DNA of 64,000 nucleotides from Sambucus nigra (lineage: Eukaryota; Streptophyta; Magnoliopsida; Dipsacales; Adoxaceae). The DNA lies in contig OX422211.1 of assembly GCA_949130495.1 (NCBI GenBank), positions 445,664,219-445,728,218 of the forward strand. Direction: 5' to 3'. The notes beneath the pieces are model-generated. The model worked only from the letters and a program-made list of their open reading frames with translations, searched no databases and was not told the origin of the DNA. Positions 1 to 12,128 of this stretch are shown piece after piece (within the stretch, counting starts at the first letter, position 1; each line of letters opens with the position of its first letter). A program made the position numbers and the translations under genes.

Positions 1-7
1 AGGAATA

Positions 8-2688
8 TGTAATACCTTGTAATTTTTAGAATAAAATATTGCAACATAAATAAATTTAATGGTTTCAAATTTATTTCGAGAATAAATTTAATTGGGAGGA
101 TTTAAAATTTAAGCGAGTAAAAGTTTTAATTTAAGTAAATAGTTATTCATGATTCTATAAAAATAAAACCCAATTCGACATAATGGGCTTGCTAGTGAAA
201 TATAAATCACACATAAATAAATTTGTGGGCGCGTGTCGTTTTAACATAATAAAAGGGCTAAGTGAAATAAAAATAATTAGGACGCGTTTGGGGAGCATTA
301 GAGACTCGATTTTGTGTTTTAAATATTTAAAAATGGTCCCGGGTCATAGGTATATGAGTTGTAGAACTTTTGGGCTAGTTGGGTTATGGATTCGGGTCTA
401 TTGGGGGTTCAAAAGTTGGGTTTTAGGCCCAACTCGAGATTAACCATTTATTTAGTATTTAAGTGGGGGAAAACCACTCCCCCACTATCGTTGCACAAAA
501 CCTAAAACCACAGTTATGGAAGTGGAAAGGAGAAATACAAAAAGAGGAGAAAAAGGCAAGGAACAAAGGAAGAAAAGCAAGGGTTTTCAGGGGACTCCTC
601 TTCTACATATTTTAAGGCAAGAATTTTCTTACTTAATATATGCTTTCTAATATATTTCTTTGATGCATATAATTATTTCCTTAAATTTCAGGGATTTAAG
701 TTTGAATATGTTGGATTTAATGATGAATAACACATGTAGAGGACTGATTTATATGTAAGATTTGTCCCAGAAATTAGGTATCGAAATTCTGAATATTGAT
801 GTCAGATTTCCTTTAGTTTTGATAGTTATTTGGGGATAATTGAATAACAAATGTAGAGATTGTTATTGTTAATTAATGGGTTGAAACCTGGATGTAGAGT
901 CCCTAATAAATGCTCCTTATTGTGAAATGAACTTGGCTAGAATTTAGAGATTTTAAATTGTGACAATCTGGTAATTTTAGTAACCTTGTTGGTATTGAAT
1001 TTGTAAGATGTGAATACAAATTTTGACTTATGTTTTGTTTTTGGGTTTGAAGAGAATTGGTATCTGGGAAGGACAAATTAGAAGTAGTGTGGGAGAAGGG
1101 GACAAAGGGGTCATTCAAGTGAGGCTACGTGTTCGAGCAAACGAGCTTCCAACTCGTTCGAGCGATGTGCCGGGGAGTTGACTTTTTCATCCTCTTTTTC
1201 CTTGGGACTTGGATTGGATTGATTTTTAATCACAAGAGTGAGTTTAAGCTGCTGAATTATAACTGGTATAACGAGAATGGGTTAAAGGAAGGAATTTTAA
1301 AAGAGGAAAAAAAATATATAGAAATTATGTGTCACATTCAATTTAAAATAAGTACAAATACCTAGTGCTTAAGTAATTATTTTATGGGAAAAGATGAATA
1401 ATTTATTTAATGGTATAAATTAACATTTATAAGGGTATTAGGCTTGGGATTTTGATTGTGAGAATTTTTATGAGTCCAAGTGAGTGAGTGGAATAGGGTT
1501 TGGGAAAATAAAGAATTTATTAAAAATACGGATGTGCCCTCATTAAACAGGGAAAATTACAATTAACTAGTTGGTTAAATAATTACTTATGGAATGGAAT
1601 TAATAATTATTTAGATGGTAATTTATTAATAAATGAAAAAATGTTGTGGACTTTGGTTGGAATTTTTATGGTAATTATGGAGTAATTACCTATACATATT
1701 ATATGGGATAATAATATGTACTTTTATGTATTTGTGTGGACATATTAGTGGAGTATCCTATCAGCTCGTGGGTTCGCGCGTTCGGACCGTGTACCACACG
1801 TCGGCACAGGTGGGCTTGACGATGTGTACAGGGGGTTTAATGGATCTCGACGATCGACCTTGTCAAGTAGTAGTGTATCGGGGGGTGCCTTATTTCGATT
1901 TCACTTTGCGAGACACCCCACGCACGAACATGGCATAACGTTGAGACTAGGGAGAAGTTGAGACCTTAGTACTTGGTTGGCTTAGGATTTCTAGAGTTTG
2001 GGGGTGACAGATTAGTTAGGCAGCGTAGCTTGACTATGATGTTTAGAGGGATACGCTAGGTGTCCACTATTAGAAGAGAGGTATGCGGTATCTCATGGGA
2101 GTACGATACCAATTTATAAATGAGATAAAATATATTTTTAATAATAAAGCATTTATGCGCTTGATAAATATTTTCATAACTCGAGATCTGACCTGTTTCA
2201 ATATTTTCCCCCTCTTGCTATATGTTATAAATATAGGTGTCCAGACATAGGGACACTTGGATGATGATCTTTTTGAGTCAGACGTCTGCTACAATAGTTG
2301 TGGATGCATGCAGGCTTATTTTTAGATGCTTCTATTCCTGTGATCTAGATAGGAAGCATTGTAGTAATTTTTGGGCCGAAAGAGCAACTGCATTTATTTA
2401 TTCTTTCACCGCCTTTTAGTGGGGCATTCGATTTGGTTGTATCATATTTTAACCGAGTGTTCGGTTATTTTATCTCTTTCTAGTATTATTTATTTAAATT
2501 GCGAGGATGTTTTAATTGTATAGTTCGTTTAAAAGGATTAGTTAAAAAACATTTTTGATGCCAGCCTAATAGGTTATTAGTAATTAAATTGGTTTTCGAC
2601 AGTGATGCTAAGAATGATCCATATGCGACTCCGGTTTTAATTTGGTACAGGAGTGATCGCCCGATATTTTATTAGGCGAGGTGTCACA
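8..2688 (+). repeat. First LTR of the LARD-like array (chimeric)
   Basis: It starts TGTAATACC and ends GTGTCACA, directly before a primer site. Only the last ~860 bp (from ~1825) match the other two LTRs of the array. The first ~1.8 kb share no obvious similarity with them beyond the terminal bases and the general layout. The total length is 2.68 kb against 3.34 kb for the others, and the first copy of the ~100-bp internal module is absent. Small ORFs here (183-443, 1129-1365) show no recognisable protein and I do not call them. Confidence 0.7.
1836..1960 (+). repeat. ~110-bp LARD module, copy in first LTR
   Basis: A module with core TCGACGATCGACCT, then a short G run, a stretch reading TTTGCGAGACACCCCACGCA, and a GAGACTAGGGAGAAG tail. 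It recurs at least nine times across the array (see the matching entries). The first LTR has one copy; the other LTRs have two. Confidence 0.7.
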
Positions 2689-2690
2689 GA

Positions 2691-2702
2691 TAGTATCAGA
2701 GC
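2691..2702 (+). other. Primer binding site (one mismatch)
   Basis: TAGTATCAGAGC lies two bases after the LTR end. It is the initiator-Met primer site TGGTATCAGAGC with one G-to-A change. The second unit has the perfect form at 12117. Confidence 0.8.
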
Positions 2703-4555
2703 ATCAGGTTCTAGTGTCCTTACGAATTTGTGCAGACGTACTACGCTTTTAGCGTTTCTCTCGATTTGTTATAGAGCCTTAAGATAGGGATCGTTGATTC
2801 CTCTTGTGAGATTTTGTTCTCCTTCCATATTGTGAAATTATAGTAATCTTTTGCGCATTTGAAGTTCGTGTGCTGATCGAGGAAGGTTGACCAAGGAAGG
2901 CCGTGATGAAGGCAATAGGAGGCGGGGCTTAGCTGGAGCAGTGAGTGGAAGTCGGAGACTAGGACCGTAGTAGAGGTCATTCTCCTTATGGCATTTGCTA
3001 AGAGTTATTGCGACGACTACTAAAGAATATTATTTATGAGTACCCCAATACCACTATGGTAGAGAGTGGTAATAAAGTTGAATTACCCGGTGAAGCTAAG
3101 GGTTCGAAAGGGGTCTTTGGTGAGGACCTTATTGGAAGTAAATTCATGCGAAGGTAGTGTAGCATTACTTAGTGGAAGTAGTAGGGTCAGAAGTTTTGAC
3201 TTAGAGAAGGGTATGGAAATACCCAGATGTGAAAATTGAGGAAAAATTTTCACTCGTAGGAGCAATATGGAAATGGTGGGAATGGTGATAACCATATTCG
3301 GGGGAGCAGGATGTTTTTCCCCTAAAGGGATCTTACAGATAGTTTTAACCGTGAGTCTCCATGATTTAACAAGAATGAGAAGAATGCAGTTTTAAATTAT
3401 TCAAGTAAGGATCAGTCAGAGGCCGACAGTGAATAAAGATAGTTATGGACAAGTGAACTTTGTACTAAGTTAAGGTAGGTACAATAAAGAGAGAGCCCTT
3501 CTGAGGAATGATAGGCTCACTAGAAAAGTGTTGCGAACACTTATGGAGAATGTATTTGTTCAAGGACCTCATTAGTGGGCATCCACCCGGGGAATTCGTT
3601 GAAACATGGCTGTTGAGGCCGATGGTGGAGTTTCCTTTTCACGAGGAAGTTAAGGGGAACTAGTAAAGTGATTGTCAGGATCGCGGATATGGATTCCAAG
3701 ATACTGATAACCTTAAAAGGGTCAGGGTAACCCGAGATGGGGAATGTGGTAATGTGGAGTTTATGACCGTATGATTAGTTATTGCCTATGAGAGTTAAAG
3801 GGGTAAGATTAAGGTGTCCAGAAGGGACATTGATTAATGTAATTTTTGGTTCAGTTAGGGAAAGTGTACCAAGTCTGGGAACCTTTTTGAGTAGCTAGGG
3901 AGATAGGCAAAAATGTTACTATGAGATTCATCTCAATTGAAGGAGGCTTGTTCTGTGTGACGAGATTGAGTCAAAGCGTTTTATTAGCCCTATATTCGTG
4001 TGTGATACGAGTTTACATATAGTATCGATAACGTTATGTAGTATGTGTTTTTCTGCGATATCGGGAATTTATTTTCTTTCATTCGCTGAGAAGAGCGGGT
4101 GTTAGTATTTTGAGTTTATATATCAGATTGGTATTACTCATTTTGTGTGTGTTATACGAGTATGGTGTTATTTTGAGTAGAATGTGATATTCGTTGTTCA
4201 GAGCGATAGTAGGCTAATGATGGCAAGACTATCGTGTCCGTGGTTCCAAGGTGGAAGAGGTTGTTGTTGCGATATCTCACCTGGATACAGGCTGAGTTCG
4301 CCTTCATTATATGTATAGATGAAACTTCGGTGAGCAGATGTTTCTTTATCATGATTCGAGTGTGTGGAGACCTTATAGGTGTGATTTAAGCTATGTAGGG
4401 TTAATTGTTGAGCAGTGAGTTTAAGCTCATTATTGATTGCGCAAGGACTGAGTGTTAGTGCGAGCGCTTGGTGGTATGGCTCCTGGGCAGATATGGGAGT
4501 TCATACCACATTTTGTTGAAAGAGGGGATAGGGTTATCTCGGTTGCATATTTGAA

Positions 4556-5180
4556 GTTAACGGACATCCACGATCGACAAAGTTAACTAGTAGTGTATTG
4601 GAGGGGTTCCTTGTTTGGATTTCTCTTTGCGAGACGCTCCACGCATGAACCTTAACGACGTCGGGAGTGGAGAGATGTTTTAGGATGCAAGAATGTTGGT
4701 TTTGTCGATAAGTCTTATAGTGTGGAGGAAACATTATAGACTATGAGTCGTATGATGATTGTATGCTTATGGAAATACTGTGCTATGGAGAAGCACTAAA
4801 ATGGTTCTCTCACCGCAAGTAAGTGGGTGAGGCTGAAGTTAGAGAAATTGATTTGAGGATTATAGCCAGGCCTTAATGAAAAGACCAATTTTGGAAGAAG
4901 TATATTTTGGGTATGATGTTCGTAATACTTTTGCAGAGAGTGGGCGCCTCGATTAGTTAGACTTTCTTGTTCTCTTAGGTGGAAGGATAGAATAGTAGAA
5001 ATACGTTAATAGGTTAGTGAGGTAAGATTTAGGATGTCCCGCTATTGTGCCTTAGGTCATTATATCTCGGTGATCGACGACGCGAGGGAGTAGTGTAACG
5101 GGAGGGTTTCTTATTTGGATTTCACTCTGCGAGACGTGCCACGCATGAAACTGAGCAAATGTCGGGAGTTGAGAAAGGTC
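4556..5180 (+). repeat. Two diverged ~110-bp LARD modules, internal domain 1
   Basis: Copies start near 4556 and 5066. Each keeps the sequence of landmarks: a CGATCGAC core, AGTAGTGTA, a G-rich stretch, TTTGGATTTC, then GCGAGACG and CCACGCATGAA. They are more diverged than the LTR copies. Spacing is ~510 bp, as in the second internal domain. Confidence 0.6.
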
Positions 5181-5214
5181 TTGGGTACTAGGGACACAAT
5201 TTAGGATAGTACTA

Positions 5215-8200
5215 TGTGACACCCCGCCTAATTAAATACTGGGCGATCACTCCTTTATTAAATTAAAATCAAGGTGAACAGTTGGTTCATTCTTAGCATC
5301 ACTGTCGTAAAAATAACTTTTCCAGTTTAAACACCCTAATTAATTAAGCTAAGTGTCAAAACCATTTTTAGACATTACTCTCCAATTTTATTTTATAAAC
5401 CAAGATTTAAATGTATACAACAGTTCAATAATAAAGAATCACACCACAATTATCCTAGAACCTATAATCCAAATAATTTAATCATTCAACAACTAAATCC
5501 CAACATTTAAAACTTAAAGTATAACATCCAGACAGTAATAAATCCCAAGATGACAAAACTAGAAATAAATGAGTCATACTGTCCAATAAAACACCTGAAT
5601 AATGGAAAAGGCGACACACGCCCCACTAAATGAACGTGCTAGGAGTGGAATCAAATAAATGAAGTCGTCTAAACAAGAGGCCTGCAACTCCCACCTAAGC
5701 TGCAGCGCGTTCCTTCCAAAGGATCCTATGCAAGACGCCCCTGTGGCTGGGCACCTGTATTATATACATATATATATGCAAGAGAGAAAGATAAATAGAA
5801 ACGGGTCAGAGCCCGATAGTGTAAATGATTTAAAATTCGTTTAGCAAGTATTTGAAATGTTTACAGCCAATGCAACAACATATTAGTGCGACACTCTCTT
5901 GAGAAATTATCACCTCTCTTCTAATGTGCACACCTATCGCACTAACCTTCCCAACGGTTTATCTTATCTTATATCGCACTAATCTTCCCAATGATTTAAC
6001 TTATCTTAGGTTACTCGTAAGATTTAAAACTAAACAATATAATTGTTTAAAAGGATAATTTCATTTTATCACAAAGTTCTCATTTAAACCTCATTTGCTA
6101 ATAAAGTTTCACATTACACTCTTCAAATCAAGTATTTCCAAATTGAAGTCATTATTCATTTCTTACTCACCATAAACACAATAGGAAGTTCTAAATTTCA
6201 GAAGCTCATATATCTATATTAAATACTCGTATAGTATATATATATATATTCTAACAGCACCCCACATAAAAATTATGGTGCGGGCATACTTTGCTATCCA
6301 ATCCCCGTATAGATCGTACTAAGGGGAATACAAGTTCGGAATCACTCTCGAACTGTATTAATACATACACAAACAATATTGAGGCGAAGCATAGTTTCCA
6401 AGTCCAAGAGGTCAGCACATACCCTCGCGTCTCTTAGGACCGTGACTATCGATTCGATAGCCTGTACCTAGGATTCCTATCTTCTAGGGTAGGAGTCAAT
6501 ATCCCCCATGAAGGCCCATTCGAGATAAGACCGTCCCAGCGCGGTAACCTCAGGGATAGCAAGTAGCACGGGCATAATTTTCACACGTATATAATATATG
6601 CATACACACAGTCATATAAATATACTACTTTTATCATATCAATTTAGGTTCATCTCATAACCCATAATCACGACATTTATCCTGATTTTCCCATTATTAG
6701 TTATCACGTATAACAGTTCGTCTCTAACTTTAATTCGAGGGATTTTTCTAACTTACTACGTAATACTCATGGACTCTATCCTCTCAAGTGTAAAAATTCA
6801 GTAGGTATTCATTTACGTTCCAACGTAACTATCTTATGCGTCTCTCCCTTTAATACATAGTTTCCTCGTCCCTTATGTGTAAATAACCCAAAAATACAAC
6901 TCTCATCTTACATTAAAGGTCCCATAATTATTTATAAGTCCTACTAGTCTTCTTCATCTCCCAAAATATTTTAATAAGGGTGTCCAAGGATTATTTCTCA
7001 TTAGATTGAATTCAACTAATTTAAAAAGGGGAAATATGAGCCTGCCAGAAGGGGTCGATCGATCGAGGTCTGGGGCTCGATCGATCGAACCTTCGATCGA
7101 TCGAAGCTCTTGGCTCAATCGATCGATCAAACAGGTATGGCAAATTCTGTAGTTACCAGTTACGGGATTTCTCACATAACTCCATCCAAATCCAAACTTT
7201 TCATTCCCAAACGTCCAGAAATTTGTACTACTAATAGTATAAATCCATTCCCTACATCTTTTACGTAAAGCATGCAAATTTCCATTAATAATCATGGATT
7301 AACAGGCCAAAATTTATGTAAATCTCAAGAACCCTAGAATTCTTTTTAACATGGTTCTAATCAGTCCTTTACAGAATTTTCTTCTTCTAAAACATCAAAA
7401 TTTCATGGTTTAATCCTCTACATGTTAAGGGGTTTCCAGATTAACGATTCAAACCATTACTACATGCGATTTCCTATCTCAAATTTGGGTTTTCTTCCAT
7501 AAAATTCATCCTAATCATCCCTAGACTAACATGAGTGATGCATTAACGAAAATAAGCAAGATAAACACTTGCCTGGGATTTTTGACGTGCCGATTTGATG
7601 ACGAAGTTGGTATGGTTGCATTCCCCGTCGCGCGATCTACGCGTTGGTGGTGGTGGCGGTGCAACCGGGTGAATCGTTGGCCTTGGATTGCTTCGAAAAG
7701 CCTCTCCTTCCCTCTCCTATGGCCGTCACTTGTCTTTGGTTGTTTTAACCCTAGAAGACAACCTTAGACATCTGATATCTCCCTTGAATTTTCGTGGGTT
7801 TAATTACCCAAAAATGTAAAATGTCCAAAATGCCCTCCCGGGGTACTAATTAAGCCTAAAAATGCCCCGAGACTCAAACTAAACCCCCGGGTACACTTTT
7901 CTGACTATCTCGACCCTTCCGGACACGTTGGCACACTCAAAATGACCATATGGATAACTTAAAAATTTTTCACTTTTATTAATCAATATTTATTCCCGAT
8001 GCGACACAGGCGCGTCCCGACTTAAATTTCTAAAATTGTCATTCTATTCACTCGTGACATTTAATAGAACCAATATTATATATTACTTTGCTCATTAGTA
8101 ATATTCAACAAGTTTCCCATAATTACTAACTCACATCACGTTAATAATTATAAAATAATTAATTTCCAGATTTATATTAAATTATTCATTCACATTAAAT

Positions 8201-8248
8201 TTAATAAATCCCCCAAATTAAGAAAGCATAAAAATACGGGGTATTACA
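5215..8248 (-). mobile_element. Solo LTR of a related family, inserted in LARD
   Basis: 3034 bp. On the plus strand it starts TGTGACACCCCG and ends GGGTATTACA, so in its own orientation it reads TGTAATACCCCG...GGGTGTCACA. Perfect 5-bp target duplications TACTA lie at 5210-5214 and 8249-8253. The empty site is preserved in the second internal domain near 14641-14658 (gatagtactatttctcat). Its terminal ~130 bp (5215-5340) resemble the 3' end of the array's LTRs, including the stretch around GACAGTGATGCTAAGAATGA, but the rest differs, so it is a sister subfamily. No internal domain remains, the usual result of LTR-LTR recombination. Confidence 0.9.
7046..7133. repeat. Cluster of CGATCGATCGA palindromes in solo LTR
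   Basis: Four blocks of CGATCGAT-type sequence within about 88 bp, separated by 10-20 bp. The blocks are self-complementary and could pair with one another. Their function is unknown. Confidence 0.7.
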
Positions 8249-8253
8249 TACTA

Positions 8254-8770
8254 TTTCTCATAGTTAGGGACGCTTCGATCTTAGAATTATTGGGCAGTGA
8301 AGCCAGTGGAGTTAGTGGCACCAATATAGAAATATTGGCTTGTTAACCTTGAGAAGAATGGGATGTTGCGGGTTGGGAAGACCCATGTATGAGTATTACG
8401 CCGAGGAAATAAGGCCTATTATTTAGAGAGTGTGTATATGTCAGACGTTGGCAATGGTTGTGCGGAGAGGCACGGGTTAAAAAAGGTGTATGGGAACCTT
8501 AGTAAGTTTGTTTTATATACCGCCTAAGATAGAAGGGACGTAGTATATAGAGTTGAAGATTATGCCGAGACGGTAGTATAGTATAGTATAGTATAAACCT
8601 TATTAGAGGTGAGTGCGGATGAGTATACGGTTAAGAGATATTGGGTAGTACCATTCCATTTTGAGGCATTAGGATGTGGAGGGATTCATGATCCTAGGTT
8701 AGTGTTGGTAGTATTGGTTATATCTGAATTTCGAGGACGAAATTTCGTTGTAAGGGGGGGGGGGGGAGTA
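8254..8770 (+). repeat. LARD internal domain 1, right part, with polypurine tract
   Basis: This continues internal domain 1 after the solo LTR and matches 14654-15154. It contains a short (GTATA)n run near 8574-8595. It ends with TTTCGAGGACGAAATTTCG (from 8729), a tract with 13 consecutive G (8754-8766) and AGTA, immediately before the next LTR. The GGACGAAATT-then-G-run context is typical just upstream of chromovirus 3' LTRs. The G run is longer than in the second unit (7 G). Confidence 0.8.
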
Positions 8771-9202
8771 TGTAATATCCCGCACTTTTATAGGAAAATA
8801 AATTCAATAATTAAGTGTAATTTTGGAATTTAAGAGTTATCATGAATAGTACATTTTTGAGGTTTTCAAGGATTAGATGATTTTCGATGAGTGTTATATT
8901 TACTTTTGGGATTAAGTAAATAAGTCAGAGTATTTTAATTATATGTCGCAGCTGGGTAAAGAGATAGAGGATAATATTTTAATGGGAATAGCGCATTAAG
9001 TTGTGTGGGTTAAATTAGTGAGTTGCGGTCAAGTGCCTCGGATGGAGATTCTAATTGCACGGTGAGTCTCGAAATGGCCGAGATAGTCATAATTTAGTAT
9101 CCGGGTGTCGTAATTGAGTTTCGGGAATTTTTGGATTAATAGGGACTCGCTATTGACTAAACGAGTCATTTTTGGGTTTAATAGGGATAAACCCTTATTT
9201 CT

Positions 9203-9215
9203 CCTAATATAAGGC
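9203..9215 (+). promoter_or_regulatory. Candidate TATA box in LARD LTR
   Basis: CCTAATATAAGGCAC, conserved in the third LTR at ~15588-15600 and followed there too by a long purine-rich leader. Position and conservation suggest the LTR core promoter; the transcription start is not known. Confidence 0.45.
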
Positions 9216-11003
9216 ACGGGAGAGCGGGATAAGGAAAGAAAAGAGAGAAAAGAAGAAGAGAAGAAAGGAAGAGGAGAAAAGAGGAGAGGAAAAGGATTTA
9301 TGGGCAAAACTCCGCGGGATTCGACTCGGGGTCGTCGGATTTCATCCTCCAGGCAAGTGTTTACTTTCTTTATTTAATTTTTAGAATGAATCTCATATAA
9401 TAGTTGGTAATAACAAGCCCTAAAGGTTTTGGGTTGGGTTTTCGTGGATTAAATGGGTTTTTCGAAAGTTTAACAGGTAAACCTAAAAAATTATGAAATT
9501 GGAGAAACTTAGAAATTAATCGAATTTAATTATTGATTTTCCGATTTAGGATGTTTAGAACCTATTTCCTCTGTGTATATTTCGAGGGGTGTAGTTAGAA
9601 GTTGGTGGAAGAAGGAGTAAAAATGGTTGGAGATTTGTTAATGGCCGAAATAGTCTCGGAGAAGACGATGAACAGTAACCAACGTCATTGCTGAATCGAT
9701 TCGGCTCTTGATCATAAAATGAAATTTATAGATATTTTTTATACGGTCGTGTTGGGGCCGACTGCGTATTTTTTTGATTTTTTTTGCATTTATAATGATT
9801 TTTCTACGAAAGGCCCGATATCCAAATCGTTAGTTAGAAGTCAAACCTGATATTAAGAGAATTAAGGCTAGAATTCTTTGGAGATAAATATTAGGGGTTC
9901 CTAAATATAGAGTGGGGACCTCTAGATTATTATTTGAGTGAAATGTAGACCTTGGTTTTGTGGAAAAATGGAATCCACGACCTTTTTAAATTAAGGGTGT
10001 TTGGTGACGAATATTTCTTGGGATAAATTCAGTGGGCATTTAGGCTTATATAATTATGCGCGTAGAAAACTTAATTATATCGATTGTTGTTGAGTATATC
10101 ATGTGAGAGTATTAGTATGAGTTTGGAAAAATGCATATCTACTTAGTGTGAACTGATATAGTTGGAGAAATTATATAAATCCTTAAGTGTGAATAAGGTA
10201 CAAGTTATTTATCAAGTGAGGGAATACTTTTGATTTTAGTATCGTGAGTGTGCAAATACTCGAATATTATTAATTATGAGAATCTTTGGGATTATTGGTC
10301 ATCGCTATGTGTGATTGGCAATTATGGCCATTTATATTTATTTGAGGAACAATGTGGAATATATATATACTATGTGATGAAAGTATATATATTATATGAT
10401 TCAGATATGTATATATATCTATGTGTGGATGGTATATATATATGTTAAGCATACCCCCTGTAATGCTATCATGGAAAGTTGCGCGATGTGGGTGAGGCCC
10501 CGGTCTTGAGGAGCAGGGTGTGTATAGTCCCCAGGTCATCGCGTCCATTGTTATATTGTGTGATTTTTATTAGGGGTGAGACGTGGTGGGTATATTTCAT
10601 CTCACTTTCGGGGAGAAATAATGACCGCTTCCCAGACGTTGTGATTTGGTTTTGACCATGAAATAGGTGACATTTAGTCCTATCGGTGGTCCCCAAGATG
10701 GTATGTGAGTGATGCTCTGGAAGATGATAGCATTGAGAGACCGCATACTCAAGTTATAGCTGGTTGGGATGGTTATTATACTTGTGTGTATAGCACATTG
10801 CTTGTGTATGAGAACAAGATATCATATATCTATGAGAGTAAAGAGATAAATTGAATATGAAATGAAAAAGGATTAATTCTCATGGTGGGATATTGTATCT
10901 GGACTTAAAGTGTGAAATGTATATAAAAGTGAGTATGAAAAATAAAGATGAGTATGTTATGTAGATTTATTTATACGAGTATATATATAAGTTGATTACG
11001 GAG

Positions 11004-11168
11004 GGTCCGATGGATGTTGACGATCGACCTTGCCAAGTAGTAGTGTGTCGGGGGGTTCATTGTTTGGATTTCACTTTACCAGACACCCCACACATGAACA
11101 TGGCTCAGTGTCGAGACTGGGGAGAAGTTTAACCTTTAGTGCTCCTGTTTTGAGTTTTCATTATACGA

Positions 11169-11222
<54 letters not shown>

Positions 11223-11395
11223 ATGTGTGTGTGTGTGTGTGTGTGTTGTGTACTAGGGGTCTAATGGATCTCGACGATCGACCTTGCGAAGTAGTAGTGT
11301 ATCGGGGGGGGTTCCTTATTTGGATTTCTCTTTGCGAGACACCCCACGCACGAACATGGCATAGCATTGAGACTAGGTAGAAGTTGATACCTTAG
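11004..11395 (+). repeat. Two ~110-bp LARD modules, second LTR
   Basis: Copies start near 11004 and 11257 and flank the microsatellite at 11171-11246. Both share the CGACGATCGACCTTGC core, AGTAGTGT, a G run, TTTGGATTTC and ACACCCCAC, and end in GAGACT(A/G)GG. The duplicate arrangement is conserved in the third LTR. Confidence 0.75.
11171..11246. repeat. (AT)n-(GT)n microsatellite
   Basis: Alternating AT for ~22 bp, then GT/GC-interrupted repeats. It separates the two modules in this LTR. At the equivalent place in the third LTR (~17596-17627) the run is shorter. Confidence 0.9.
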
Positions 11396-12116
11396 TACTT
11401 GGTTGGCTTAGGATTTCTAGAGTTTGGGGTGACAGATTAGTCAGGTAGCGTAGCTTGACTAGGATGTTTAGAGGGACGCACTAGGTGTCCACTATTAGAT
11501 GAGAGGTAAGGGGTATCTCATGGGAGTGCGATACCAATTTAAATATGAGATAAAACATATTTTTAATAATAAATCATTTATGCACTTGCTAAATATTTTC
11601 ACAACTTGGGCTCTGACTCGTTTCCAATTTTTCCCTCTCTTGCTGTATATTATATTTATATAGGTGTCCAGACACGGGGATGCCTGGATGATGATCTTTT
11701 CGAGTCATACGTCTGTTGCAGTAGCTGTGGATGCCTGCAGGTTTATTTTTAGACGCTTCTATTCTTGTGATCTAGATAGGAAGCATTGTAGTAATTTTCG
11801 GGATGAAAGCCCAACTGCATTTATTTATTCTTTCACCGCTTTTTAGTGCGGCATTCGATTTGGTTGTATCATATTTGAACCGAGTGTTCGGTTATTTTAT
11901 CTCTTTCCAGTATTATTTATTTAAACTGTGTGGATATTTTAATTGTATAGTTCGTTTAAAAAGATTAATTAGAAAAAAATTTGACTCCATCCTAATAGGT
12001 TATTAGTAATTAAATTGGTCTTCGACAGTGATGCTAAAAATGATGCATATACGACTCCGGTTTTAATTTGGTACAGGTGTGATCGCCCGGTATTTTATTA
12101 GGCAGGGTGTCACAGA

Positions 12117-12128
12117 TGGTATCAGAGC
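12117..12128 (+). other. Primer binding site (initiator Met type)
   Basis: A perfect TGGTATCAGAGC, two bases after the LTR end at 12114. It defines the start of the second internal domain and the plus orientation of the array. Confidence 0.9.

Larger units (their letters stand above)
2689..5214 (+). repeat. LARD internal domain 1, left part
   Basis: Non-coding internal domain, closely similar along its whole length to 12115-14650. It has stops in all frames, and the few ORFs it shares with the second copy (minus-strand 79- and 66-residue frames) sit at equivalent places only because the DNA is the same. Two diverged ~110-bp modules lie at ~4556-4675 and ~5066-5180. It is cut at 5214 by a solo LTR insertion and resumes at 8254. 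Confidence 0.8.
8771..12114 (+). repeat. Second LTR of the LARD-like array
   Basis: 3344 bp, TGTAATATCCCG...GGGTGTCACA. It is shared between the two units: 3' LTR for the first and 5' LTR for the second. By eye it differs from the third LTR at about 12 of the first 145 positions. Within it: a TATA candidate at ~9205, a 60-bp purine-only tract (~9232-9298), two ~110-bp modules (11004-11395) and an AT/GT microsatellite. Confidence 0.9.

Noticed and set aside
1..7. Target duplication for the LARD array (gaata vs atgct at 18492)
   Set aside because: The five bases on the two sides do not match.
183..443. 86-residue ORF in the first LTR
   Set aside because: No recognisable domain, AT-rich, inside an LTR; an isolated chance frame.
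1129..1365. 78-residue ORF with a hydrophobic stretch
   Set aside because: Lies inside the first LTR, has no conserved counterpart in the other LTRs, and ends in low-complexity Lys/Glu/Ile sequence.
2741..2980. Minus-strand 79-residue ORF conserved at 12167-12406
   Set aside because: Conserved only because both interiors are copies of one element; I know no protein family like it and neighbouring frames are equally conserved.
9029..9307. Minus-strand Phe/Ser/Leu-rich ORF, partner at 15422-15736
   Set aside because: It is the complement of the purine-rich LTR leader; composition explains it.
11030..11380. 116-residue ORF through the GT microsatellite
   Set aside because: Includes poly-Cys/Val from the microsatellite and crosses two copies of the non-coding module.
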